From contig NC_045150.1 in assembly GCF_008831285.2 (NCBI RefSeq), positions 3,422,001 through 3,486,000 of the forward strand: DNA of 64,000 nucleotides, given 5' to 3'. The notes under the pieces were generated by a model that did not search any database, had not been told where the DNA came from, and saw only the letters and a program-made list of their open reading frames with translations. The position numbers and the translations under genes are program-made. Origin of the DNA: Nymphaea colorata. Lineage: Eukaryota; Streptophyta; Magnoliopsida; Nymphaeales; Nymphaeaceae. Position 1 is the stretch's first letter, and each line of letters opens with the position of its first letter. Of the stretch, positions 12,188-36,000 are shown piece after piece.

Positions 12188-12987
12188 GGCTAGTTTTTGA
12201 TGATGTGTTTCTTTTTCTTTCTTTTTTTTATACGACCATTTTATTTATGAGCTTCTTGGAGAGGACCTCTGATGACACATGTTAATTTGATAAGTACTTT
12301 TCTCTTCAATCAGCCGTTGGAATTCTTATCTTAAAATACAAGTAGATATTTAATTATATTGTTAAAATATTTTCGAGGTTGGAAAAAACTTCAAACTGAA
12401 ATTTGTGAATTGTGAAAATAAATTCAAAGGTGTCCACTAAAATCAACAAAAATCTCCTAGCATATGAATCTTTAATTAATTAAACACAATAGGAGTGGCA
12501 TCCATATAAAGATTTGTATGAACTATAAGCTTAAAGGCTTTTTTGGTAGAGAAAATTTTATTGGAAAAGACAAGATTTTTCTTTTCATATTAGACTTGAA
12601 ATTGTCTTTATAATTTTGTTTTCATATAAGATAATTTCCAACGATAGAAGGTCTTAAACTTTGTTGTCGAATTTACTGATTATTTCTTTTTGCCACATCA
12701 CAAAAGAGTTCTTCAAAAAGTCCCAAAAAAATTGATGAACTAAAAATCTTCTATTCTAGAGTTTTCTTAGTGTCCATATCCATTTTCAAACATTTGGGCA
12801 ATGGATTAAGATTTTAAATTTAATTTTTTTATACACTTAAAATAAATATTCTAAAAATTTAGAATTTTTGAACTTTTTTTTCGAGGTTTTCATCACTTGG
12901 TTCTTAGGAGGCGGTGTGTAATGGGCACCTCCCCTGTTGGTTTCATAGGGTTGCTGTTAGCTTGATAGCATTGAGATATGTTGGTAT
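12188..12987. other. Upstream intergenic region of the PPR gene
   Basis: AT-rich DNA with no gene. It would contain the PPR promoter, which reads leftward. Confidence 0.6.
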
Positions 12988-13381
12988 AGGGACGGCAATA
13001 AGTCCGATTTGAATCAGATATATCATTAATGTATATATTTTTTTAGACACTCATATATTTGAATTCACATATGAACAAGAAAAGTTATATCCGAATTTGA
13101 ATCTAATTTTTACACCCATGTCCAAATTTTGAACCAAATTCAACCCGTTTTCAAAATGTAAAAGCATTAGATATAGGATATTTATTTGAAACTAAATTTG
13201 ATCCGAATTCAATCGGATTTTTTTTGTATATTTGAGTTTAAGTCTGAATCCGATCAAATGTCATTTCTTAAAACTGAATCCTATCCAATTTATTAATCGG
13301 ATATTAAAAATTTTTCATGTCTGATTTTTTGGAGAATGGTTCAATCAGATATTCAATCCAAGTTGGAGAAACTGGCATCCT
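12988..13381. mobile_element. Diverged MITE-like element, copy 1 of the AGGGACGTCAAT family
   Basis: Begins AGGGACGGCAATA and ends with the near-complement (ACTGGCATCCT). It is filled with diverged ATCCGAAT-type motifs. Blocks such as TTTCAAAATGTA and TGTCATTT(C/T)TTAAA occur in the same order and orientation in the copy at 15321-15763. No convincing target duplication was found, so the ends are tentative. Confidence 0.5.
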
Positions 13382-14858
13382 AATCTGATATTAGGTTGAT
13401 GGTTTAAGTGACAGGGTGTTCCATCTCAACACCCTCCACCCAAAAAAAAAAAAAAATCTCTCTCTCTCTTACAACAATGACATGTGATTTTCTTCTTATG
13501 AGTTCATTATATTGCGTTAAAATATGGAGACCTATATCCTTTCCCAATAGACCCAGAAATGGCAAATGCATTATTATTCTTTAACTCTAGGAATTTTAGG
13601 GAGTCTATTATTTAATGTAGCTAGTTTGCTATGAGCCCCTTAAGTTGAAGGAACATGTGCTCTACGAAGAAAAGATGCTCCAATCTCATCAAATTCAGGT
13701 TAAAAAACAAAATGTAAAGGAAGAAAAATATTTTTTCTTTAGTAAAATGACCAAAATGCCCATGTCTATTTATGTTGCCTTTTTTTTTTTTGGAGCTTAC
13801 ATTTACAAACATCATTGTCTAGTATGTTAACTGAACATGATTCTGATCTGCATTTCTGGCCAAATCAACTTAATGTGGAATCTAAGATAGAAATAAACTC
13901 CATTTGAAGTCCAAGACAATGGCCAACCTTTCAAGCCTTCATATTTTTTGAGGATGTCATTCAATTGCTGGGGTAAAGATTTTACATTAGTAATGGTTTC
14001 AGCGTTTCCATAATTATTCTATAAAAGTGCATGCATGCACACACACACACACATCTTTCACCCAGCTAGTCAGGACTAGGAGATCTCTATACTAAATATA
14101 AATCGAAATTTTTAATGTCACTTAATGCTTAAATGGAGATTAAAAATGAAGTTGATCAGAGGCTAACGCCGACATGCATAAATCAAACAAGACAATCTCT
14201 ACATGCACCATGTGAATGATTAATAAATTCTACATGTTCTCTTCACCCTCAAACAAATTCCAGAGTTTCATGGCAGATCTGAGCTTAGATGGGCTTGGTG
14301 CCTCGCCAAGGACATTCTGCACGCACATCCTTTTACTAATTAAATTTACTTATGTCTGTATCTTACTCAATTTTACTGTTAAAAAATCTAAGATATTCAA
14401 TCCAGAACACGAACATGTGCTTGGTTTCTGCTAAAACTGCAAGTGTCTGGATTGCCCCAGTTTTGTGTTCCTCTGATTTCTTTATAAATTTTTTGAATTT
14501 GATCGCCTGATGGGCATAGCATAAATCGGCCGGCTTGGGGCTCATTGAAGGTGCGTCCTCAACTCAAAACCCTGCTATGCTCTTTATACCATAAGGGGCT
14601 GTTTGACAGCATGAACACTATATGAGTATCTCATGAATATATTCCAAAGATTAGGCAGATTAGTTTCTGATACCGAACAACCCTTAAGGGGATGAATCTT
14701 ACATACAAGTGGAAGCATGAGACAATCTCACCACTTGGTACCGTTGCAGTTATGGACCTTAAGAGCAAAAGCAAAGAGGAGGGTTTTGGCTGTCGCCCAG
14801 GCAGTGGGATAACCCTCCCCTTCACCATGGTCATATAGATATGAGTCTATATATGTGT
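13382..14858. other. Intergenic region
   Basis: AT-rich, with poly-A, (CT)n and (CA)n short tracts. No gene is recognised. Confidence 0.6.
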
Positions 14859-15074
14859 AAGGCTGGGCGTTGGGTCAGGTACCCGATGGGTACTCGGTAC
14901 CCGCCTGACTTGGGCCCAAAAAAAATACACGGGACTGGCCCAATAAGTTATCGGACCGGGCCAGATGGGCATGATTAAGTCAGGTTCGGCTCGATAAGAT
15001 TTTTTATTATATATTTTATTAATTTTTATCTATAATTATAGTATTTTATTACGATTAACTATATTTATGTTCTA

Positions 15075-15154
<80 letters not shown>

Positions 15155-15252
15155 ATTTAATCGGGCTGGGATCAAGCTTGGGTTTTAAGTGTCGGGCCGA
15201 ACCTAGGCCCGGGTTTCGGGTGTTGGGTCAGGCCGGACCGAACGCCTGGCTT
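14859..15252. repeat. Inverted-repeat element with GC-rich ends and an (AT)n core
   Basis: The left end reads GGCTGGGCGTTGGGTCAGG and the right end carries its imperfect complement (CCGGACCGAACGCCTGGC). Both ends are packed with GGGTC/CGGGCC motifs, while the middle is AT-only and contains a 67-bp (AT)n tract (15085-15151). It looks like a non-autonomous transposon, but no target duplication could be identified. Confidence 0.5.
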
Positions 15253-15320
15253 AATCACTATGTGGGCTCATGTTTGGATAGAAGTGCATGATAGGGTCAT
15301 ACCACCTATTAAGTAATGAT

Positions 15321-15763
15321 AGGGATGTACCCTTTACCAAATCCAATTTATGAGTCAATGTTTCCTTAATCAGGTTTGAAGTCAGATTTGTATACAAATG
15401 AAGAAAAATCCATACTATACGTAAGTATGATTTTCGGACTCACAATATGAATGGACTTTAATTTTCGCATTGAATCTGAATCTAACTTTTATATCCGCAA
15501 CCGAGTCCTTACTGCATTATGATATCTTTTGAACAAACTTTCAAAATGTAGTAATAATAGATATGTGAATTTATTTGAAGTTGAGTCCAAAACCGATCAG
15601 ATATTTATTTAAAATCGAATCTCAATTCTAATTGGAATCCAATTAGTTGTCATTTTTTAAATCTGAATCTGATATGATTTCTTAATTAGATGATATTTTT
15701 TTTCAATTTTTTTGAAGGAATTTGGTCTGACATCCAATCTGAATAGGATCCATTGACGTCCCT
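15321..15763. mobile_element. Diverged MITE-like element, copy 2 of the AGGGACGTCAAT family
   Basis: Ends with CATTGACGTCCCT, the complement of the family start. It begins near AGGGATGTAC and shares ordered internal blocks with the copy at 12988-13381. Short direct TCTGAAT/CCAAT motifs fill the interior. The left boundary is uncertain. Confidence 0.5.
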
Positions 15764-16912
15764 AGGGATTTGAGATGTTTCAAAAAACACTTTTCTAACA
15801 AATTTTCCATACTATCTTATAAAACCAATTTAAAAAAAACTAAGAATTTTCTACAAATATCATGCTAATTATGCAACTACGAAATTTGATATGTCACTGT
15901 TTGTTAAAAGATAAGAAATAAGCACGCACATAATAATCATCATCTTAGTGTCATCCAACCCAATATTCATTAACCACTTTTAGGTCACTTATTATGAATC
16001 TAACAGCACATAGTTTTTACTTGAGCAGAGAGCAGGCGCGGACCCAGAAATTCTTTTTCTTTTTTTCATGGGTCACTACATATATGGTTAACAAATTTTC
16101 AATTAATTTTAAAGCAGCGATTAGGATCTCGTGGGATTATTCTATATAGCTGGACCTAAGTTCAGCCAAGTTTCAACCTTAAATTAAGGTTTCAAAGAGT
16201 GGGTTCCGTGGGGGCATACGCCCACGAAAACCCCACCTACTTCCACCCCTGGCACTGAGGCCCACCGTGTAACAAAGAGCTGAAGCGTTCACCCAACGTC
16301 TTGTCCCCTACAGTACAGTGTTTGTTTTGGGTGTTTTGAGTGTCGCTCTTGCAGCGCTTTAACTTGCACATCAGTAACTCACTTTTGGCAGCACAAAGAT
16401 TGATATTTCTGACACTCCAAGCCATTGTGTCAATAATTTACAGATTTCCAACACTTATAAGATTGTAAGTTTTTAACAAATTAGGATCTTAATGTATAGA
16501 TCTGATTTTATAAAGATTTAGAAGCCAATGGTATTGGTTCTGTCTATTATACTATCAAATTTTCGGACAAAAAAATGATTTTTTCTTTGTAGTTTCTCTG
16601 TCTATATATAAAATTATCTTCGGACATTCCGAGTCGTTCAACAAGGTTCATAGATTTAGTCATCCAAAGTGAGCCGTTTGGTTTGGTGGGCGTTCAGCAT
16701 TTTCAGGTCTCTTCTTAGCCTAAGTGACGACGTCTCTCATAAATCAGAAAAATGCATGCAGGAATAAAATACTGTCACGGTTTTAGGCTTTTAGCTGCAT
16801 ATCGGAGTTTTACTGATTTAGAGAACCCAAGACGGGTCTAACCGACGACGTGGTACACCACATGATTTTTTTACTGTTGTAAATATAATTTACACATCAA
16901 TATATCTTGGAT

Positions 16913-16943
<31 letters not shown>

Positions 16944-17596
16944 AATGCAGGCTGGATGTTAATCGCTAAAAGGAGAATAAATTATTGTTAAAGTCACAAC
17001 CAACTGTTCTCACACCAAAAACTGTTATTAATGCTAACATAATAACTTTTTAGAATTATATTTTTAAACTTTAACTATCTGGCAGCATTTGGTGTGTGTG
17101 TGCAGACTTGATGGGAATAATTTAGGCTAATGATTTTAAGGTGATGAGAAGATAGAGATTAAGTTAGGAATATAAAAGTCAAGTTATCTTTTTTGAAGTC
17201 TAAAATACTCCTCGAGGAGACCATGAGTTTTATACCAAAAAAAAAAAAAAAACCCTATTTATTTCCTATGTTTGGCTCTCTTATTTTGCCCCAAGGGTAT
17301 TTTGAACTCTTTAAAAAGAGGACTATGAATTAATGATGCAGTGGTACAGGAGGGTCTTAGCTGCTTTTATATATATATATATATCTATATATATATATAT
17401 ATATATATAATAAACGGTTTTCATTTTTAAGCCATTCTTTTTGCTAATAATTTCAAAAAATCAACTAGCGCTTGTGATTTTCTTAATAAGGATCATACTT
17501 TTTATGACTACCATCAAATAAGATCCTAAGATGAATGTTCACTGGCTTGAAAAATTAGAAACATCAGTTACCATTTCTTTTGGGCATTACCATCTT
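15764..17596. other. Intergenic region with short repeats
   Basis: No gene is visible. Contains (AT)n runs at 16914-16940 and 17369-17409, a poly-A run near 17238, and the small element listed at 16033-16251. Confidence 0.6.
16033..16251. mobile_element. Small hAT-like non-autonomous element
   Basis: About 219 bp. It starts CAGGCGCGGACCCAG and ends with the imperfect complement CTTCCACCCCTG. It is flanked by GCAGAGAG and GCACTGAG, which agree at 6 of 8 positions and could be a decayed 8-bp target duplication. Confidence 0.45.
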
Positions 17597-18016
17597 TTAG
17601 GGGTGAACACGAGCCGAGTTGAGCCCGAGTTCGGTCAGCTCAAGCTCGACTCAGCTCGAGCATGAGAATAGCTCAACAGAAGCAGTTTGAGCTCGACTCG
17701 GCAGTTACGTGTTGTGCTCGAGTTTAACTCGATTAAGGCTTGACAAACTCGTTTGAATAGAATTGATATTTATCGTTACGTTTTGAACTCGAGCTCGACT
17801 CAATTAAGGCTCGACAAACTCGTAAACTTGTTTGAATATATCAACTTGATTAAGGTTCGAGAGCTCAACTCGATAGTTACGTGTTGAGCTCGAACTCAAC
17901 TCGATTATTTGAATGAGTCGACTCATGAACTCAAGTTCGACTCGTTAAGCAAATGACTTGGCTTTAACTCATCATAAGCCGAGCTTTAATGAGTCGAACT
18001 CTTCTTTCACCCTAGT
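17597..18016. repeat. GAGCTCGA/CTCGAC-rich inverted-end element
   Basis: Begins AGGGGTGAACACGAGCCGAG and ends with TCTTTCACCCTAG, the near-complement of its start. The interior is a dense array of CTCGAGCTCGACTC-type motifs on both strands. A similar motif-rich stretch occurs at 60895-61310. No target duplication was found. Confidence 0.5.
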
Positions 18017-18242
18017 TAAATTCTTACCCTTTTTCAGGTAACATATTTATGCTATTTAGGTAGGCAAAGGTTTGCTTCATGCAGTTATTTGACAATCTTT
18101 TACCAAAAATACATATCTTTTCTTGGAAAACCAACAAAAAGGTATTTAAATTATACCGACATGGCAACTAAAAATAATTTTTTATCCATTATCATTTGCA
18201 TCCATATCAGAAGCCTCTTCAAAGGATACTTATCTTCGTGAA

Positions 18243-21540
<3,298 letters not shown>

Positions 21541-21800
21541 CCACCAAAACGGGGCAGTATCCCGCATTTGTCCGCAAACATGGGCCCCACGTTACAGTGG
21601 AACGTTCACCGGAACACATCGTCGGCAAGTTTCGTTATCCCATATTTGCATGCAAACACGGGCCTCACATTGTGGAAGAAGTAGAACCTCTTGGACAAAC
21701 ACCGACATGGCCTTCCCCAGAGGACATGGAACACTGAGTCTACGGGTTCCGTCATCCTGGATCATTGCAAACACGAGCCCGCCTTATGGCGGAACGTGAA
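21541..21800. repeat. Three irregular repeats upstream of NRAMP
   Basis: A block of the form GCAAACAYGRGCC starts at about 21574, 21652 and 21767. The first two are followed by a similar CAC-rich stretch. The 78- and 115-bp spacing is irregular, so this is a decayed repeat rather than a clean array. It lies about 400-600 bp upstream of the NRAMP TATA box. Confidence 0.5.
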
Positions 21801-22171
21801 GACTGAAGACCCTTGGGGTCAAAGGTCCAGCTAGGAGGCGCAAAGGTATGATATACAGTAAGTCTACCCATGACGTGAAAATCTAAGAAGCATTTTGCTA
21901 TAGTTTTGGGCGTTCTACATCGAAAAGGCGGTTTTTTAAGAGTTTAAAAAGGAGATCGGTTAATGGAACCTGGTAAATGTGCTTCTGTAAGTAGACGCAT
22001 TATGGCTGAAGAAGTTCATGAATACTTTATTCTTCCTGCAATTTTTTCTTTTACAGCAGATGTAAACAAATGGCGGAAGGGGCCCTCATTTCCGCAGAGT
22101 GACGCCAGCGACAATAGTAGAAGCACTGGTTGGGAAGAGCATCTGCTGCATTTCTCTGGCAGGTTTTTGCC

Positions 22172-22179
22172 TATAAATA
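22172..22179 (+). promoter_or_regulatory. TATA box of the NRAMP gene
   Basis: TATAAATA in a GC-richer setting about 93 bp upstream of the NRAMP start codon. It is followed by a leader with a (GAA/AAG)n purine tract at about 22240-22270. Confidence 0.7.
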
Positions 22180-22271
22180 CGGGCGGAGAGTTGAGGAGAG
22201 GGGGCATACCAGAAGTGAGCTGCATAAGAAGGATCGCCGCAGCAGCAGAGAAGAAGAAGAAGAAGAAGAAG

Positions 22272-31299
<9,028 letters not shown>

Positions 31300-31473
31300 A
31301 GTACTAACCTGAACTTGAGAAGAGGGCTAGCGGTCCACTGCTGCACTACCAATGAAGGGACGACGACGGATTCTGATTCTTCAGCTTCCAAAGGCTCTCT
31401 GTTTTGGGGTTATATGCCAATGTACATGCAAGTGAGGGCAAGAAAGGCCTTTCCTTTTTTCCTTCTTTTGCCC

Positions 31474-31479
31474 AATAAA
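31474..31479 (+). terminator. Likely polyadenylation signal of NRAMP
   Basis: AATAAA 175 bp after the stop codon, followed by T- and GT-rich sequence. Confidence 0.55.
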
Positions 31480-31499
31480 TAGAATTGTTGTAGTTTTAT

Positions 31500-33055
31500 A
31501 TGTGTGTGTGTGTGTGATTAGAAATAATTAGATATGAGGAAAAGGAAGGATGCCAAGGAGGTGAACGTAGTGCTTCAGCTTCTTCTCTTCTTCCCCTTTG
31601 TTATCGTTGCTGGTCATGTAAGCCCCTTACCGTTGCTGTAAAAATTAATCTTCTTCCAGTGGTAGGCAAATTTCTTTTGCTCTCTTGTAAGAGAATTTCT
31701 ATTTTTGTGCTTAGCTTTGCCTACGAGGGCAGGTTCCATGCGCCGTGGTGAACACGGGGCCCCGTGTTCTGCCATTTTACAGAAGGATCATTTTTTCGCC
31801 TTTTTTTGAATAAATTACTTTTTGGGTTTTCACTTTTGTCCTTGTAGGGGAAGTCCCGGGCCTTTTATTAATAAAAATGATGATTAAACCTAAACCATAA
31901 TCACAGATTCACAGAAGGACTCCATAGGCAACCGGGAGCAGTCCAGATCTTAGAAGGAACATTGTCCTGAACAGAGAACCAAAAGGTGAGAAGTCTCAGG
32001 GCCTGGCCAACCCTTGGCAATAGTCAATCCCTGCAATATCGCAAAAGCCAAAACTGGCAAAAGCATTTTACCACTGATGCTGCAGAGATCATTTTGAACA
32101 CGCATTTTCCATTCCCTGTTGTTGGATTTAACTTCAAGCCAACCAGCCAGGGACAAGTCCACCCCAGAGTTAATCGCACATCTCACCAATTTCGTCTTCA
32201 GTCATGCCACTGACAAAATATATGGCCTGCCTTCTGCAAGGCCATACTTTTCGTAGAAGCTAACAAATAAGGGCCTGATGAACACTTTTCATTAATCCGA
32301 GAAACATAAACATGCTCCCTGAAATGATAAGATCACGTAAGTGGCAGCGGGAAACGTTGAAAAGATATTGAATATGGAGCTTTTTCTTTCTCAAGTAAAG
32401 ATGTCAATAGATTGCATTCACATCAGATATACTTTTAATCATATCCACTTTCTTGGATATTTATATGCTAGTATTTCGAATATGAATGAAGAAAAGTCTT
32501 ATCCGAATCTGAAATATTGATTTTACAATATGAATCCAATCCAAAACAGATTTTTAAATTCATATCTGAATTCTAATTCCAATCAGACAACACCAAGAGA
32601 TTAGCATTGCGCTTTGTCATATTCCCCCGCTGTGGTGACAATCTTAATAAGAATGTGAAAAGGCAAAAAAAAAGTGAAAATAGGACATTGAATATGTCTA
32701 GTGCATAGTTATCTATTCTGACAACGAGAATGAGCCCTGACCAAGCTTGGGACTTGATCTACAGTCAACTTCACACCCTTCAGATTTCCAAACCTACTCA
32801 CCACCAACGGTGTAAGAGTTATCAAATCGGTTGACTGTCATCTAATTTAAAAAGGACAAGAAAAAGGACTGCTTCTATGCATATAATATTTCATAATGCA
32901 GGACGAAGAAGCATATGAATCAGCATGTAGAGTGATCTAATTCCAAATATATTAATGCAACACGTACCGCAATTACATTTAAGCTCTCTTTAAAACTAAA
33001 AGAACAAAATTTTAACAAACGGAGATGCTTCATTGGGCTTTGGCTTGTAAAGGAT
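31500..33055. other. Intergenic region between convergent NRAMP and GH31 genes
   Basis: Contains the 3' flanks of both genes and one truncated repeat (32398-32600). No other gene is visible. Confidence 0.6.
32398..32600. mobile_element. Truncated third copy of the AGGGACGTCAAT-family element
   Basis: Begins AAGATGTCAATAG, like the family terminus. It carries the same block GAATGAAGAAAAGTCTTATCCGAAT seen in diverged form in the other copies, then fades out near 32600. Confidence 0.4.
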
Positions 33056-36000
33056 CTACAAAACTTCTATGGTCCAATCTTGTCCAATTTGCACCTCTGG
33101 GTTCCGTATAACAGCTGCAAAAGGCTTCGCCCCTCGGCGGAGAAAGAGGGGCCCTGGCTCCACGTCTACTCTGTCATTCGAAGGCTTAACGAGAGCACCT
33201 TTTGGCTGAGAAGGATGCCCGAGAAGTATGATTCTTTCAATGTTACAATCTGTGAAGAACTCCTTTTTGCCTGATTTAGCTCCCCCGATGTTTATAGATG
33301 TCAGTTTCCCGCCTGAAAATATGAAGCGACGATGGATGTATGCCCCCTGCTGAAATTCATAACTTTTACCATCATCAATGTAGAGTTCGCCCTCTGCCTC
33401 TAATGAACTGTTCAGTGCTATAACCTGGAAACGAAAAAAATGCAATAAGAGTGAGATAAAGAGCACATATCCTAGCACAAGGAGAACACGAGCTACTTTG
33501 AGAAGACCATTGAGCATAAAAAAAATGCTGGTCATAAGCCATTGTTACAAGCGTCATACCTTTCATACAATATGTATTATAACTTTGGAAAGTTTTTTAT
33601 ACCATACACCCACGAAACCAGTTTAGAATTGTACCATACTGTATTGTATGTCACGATACATCCCCATATGTTACAGTATGATGCAGAATGCATGTCATGT
33701 TACACACTCAGAACAAAAAAAAAAAGGCGAGTCTTTGTTAAATTGGAGAGAACAAAAATTTGTTGAACATTAAATTTCATCATATACATCTGGTTGTGTG
33801 ATTTTCTTGACTCATGCTCCCCATTTTTTGTCTTCTTTTCCTTACAATTTTCTCATTTCATTGTACTTGTAGATTAACAGCAAGTTCTTTGCAAGAATTA
33901 ACAGGTGTTGATGAGTGCAACTATTGATGCTGAACGGTTTTCACAATATTTTGGTGGATGCCCTATTATTCGAGTCCCAGGGTTCACATATCCTGTAAAA
34001 CATTTTTCCTCAAGATCTTATTGTCGAACCTAATCAGCATAGCCTGTTCATTATTTCTCTTTTCTTTTCTCGATTCTTCAGGTCAAGACCTACCACTTGG
34101 AGGATGTGCTTTACGCACATATATAAAAGAGGCAATGATTAGCATCCTTGGTTTTTGTTAGGATCTAACCAAAGATCACAGTTGCATGTGCTTCTTCTTA
34201 ATTTGTGTACGAAACAAGTATTCTTTGAACTGGAGAGAGAGAGAGAGAGAAAGAGAGGGAACCAATGACTGGCGTCAAATAATTTAAATAAATCACAATT
34301 GAAATATTTTTGTGTCACTAAACACATATAAAAGGAAAAAACAAGCTTCAATTAAGCAATTCTTTTTATTTAAGAGGCCCGTCCCCCAAAAGAGTGATCC
34401 GCTTAGACTTTTATTTAGGACACAACTTTAAATCCTAATTGTGAGCATTAATAACTTCAAATTCTTGCATCTATCTCACATGGATACTCTTAAAGATACT
34501 TTATGCAACATTGTATTATTATTATTATTATTCAAAGAAATGCTGGAAAGGCCAACCTGCTTAGCGGGTCCAACTAGGAGAAAAACAATTTCTCCCCTGA
34601 CCACTATTAATGCAAATATGGTAAAGACGTGACGCATTAGGCAGCCAAGTGTTGCGAAACCTTTGAGGATAATTTGTCTCCGAATATGGAAATTCTAGTT
34701 TTGGTAAGTTTTTGCAATTCTCCTTTATTTGATTTACACATTGTCTGTCTAATTCATGTTAAAATATAAATCCTTCACCAGCACGTTGAAGAGGAGTCTC
34801 TTAGGATTCCACCTCCTTGTAGAATGTGTTAAAATATTTAATGTCCTTGTAACATGTGAAGAGTCTCCTAGGATTCTATGTTATAGTTAATATCCTTGTT
34901 ATATGGGAAGTCTCCTAGGATTCTATGTTGTAGTTAATATCCTTGTAATATGTGAAGTCTCTTAGGTTTCTATGATGTAATTAATGTCCTTGGAGCTTGT
35001 GAAATCTCCTAGGATTCTACGATTGGAGACTCTTAGAATTCTGAAAATGAGATTATAAATAGAGGCCGTGCAAACCATTTTGGCTACAGCTTCTTCTCCT
35101 CAGTTTCTTCCTCTCTCTCTCTCTCTCTCTCTTCCTGCGTGAGTGCTGTTTTCGGGTTACAGATATTGGTGCTACATTTCTATCATGGTATCAGAGCCAG
35201 GTTACGTTATCTCTACAAATGAAATGCCCAAACAGGTCTGATCTGGTTAGAACTCTTTTCTCATCTTGTCTCTATCCTGAATTTACTTTTCTCTTGCGCA
35301 ATTCTTGTTCCTTTTTCTTCTTGCTTACCAAGGACACATCTTGTTATATCGTGTCTTCTTTCCCTCTCATCTTCTACCTATATACCATTCCTTTCTGCTG
35401 TCATGGAAAACCTTTCGCATTCTGGCATGTCCTCAAGTTTTCTTCCTCACCTTATTACCGAAAAACTCAACCATGAGAATTATCTGATCTGGAAAAGGCA
35501 AATCATGCCTTTCATAAGAAGTCAAGGCCTCTTTGGACATCTCGATGGTTCAACAAAGGCTCCACCAATATCCGTCTTACAGGAAATAAAAAATGAGGCA
35601 GGAGAAGTTATTGCTGTTCATGAAGACAACAATCCTGAACATGCTATGTGGATGAGACGTGATCAAAGTCTGGTTGCGTACATTTTGTCCACTTTATCTC
35701 AACAAGTGTTACTTTCAGTTTCTGATGATTGTACTGCAGAAGAATTATGGGAAACCCTTGCTGATACCTTTTCCCAAATATCAGAAGCTCGAATTATGTA
35801 CTTAAAGAAAGAATTTCAGAATTTGAGCAAAGGTTCAACGTCTATCATGGATTATTTGGGGCGTATTAAGGCCGTCGCAGACCAACTTGCTGCCTCAGGG
35901 AATAACATTTCTGATAAGGAAAAGGTGCAGCAAACCTTGAATGGACTTGGGCATGATTATCATGCTTTTATTACAGCTCTTGAGGTCCTTCCTGTTCTGC

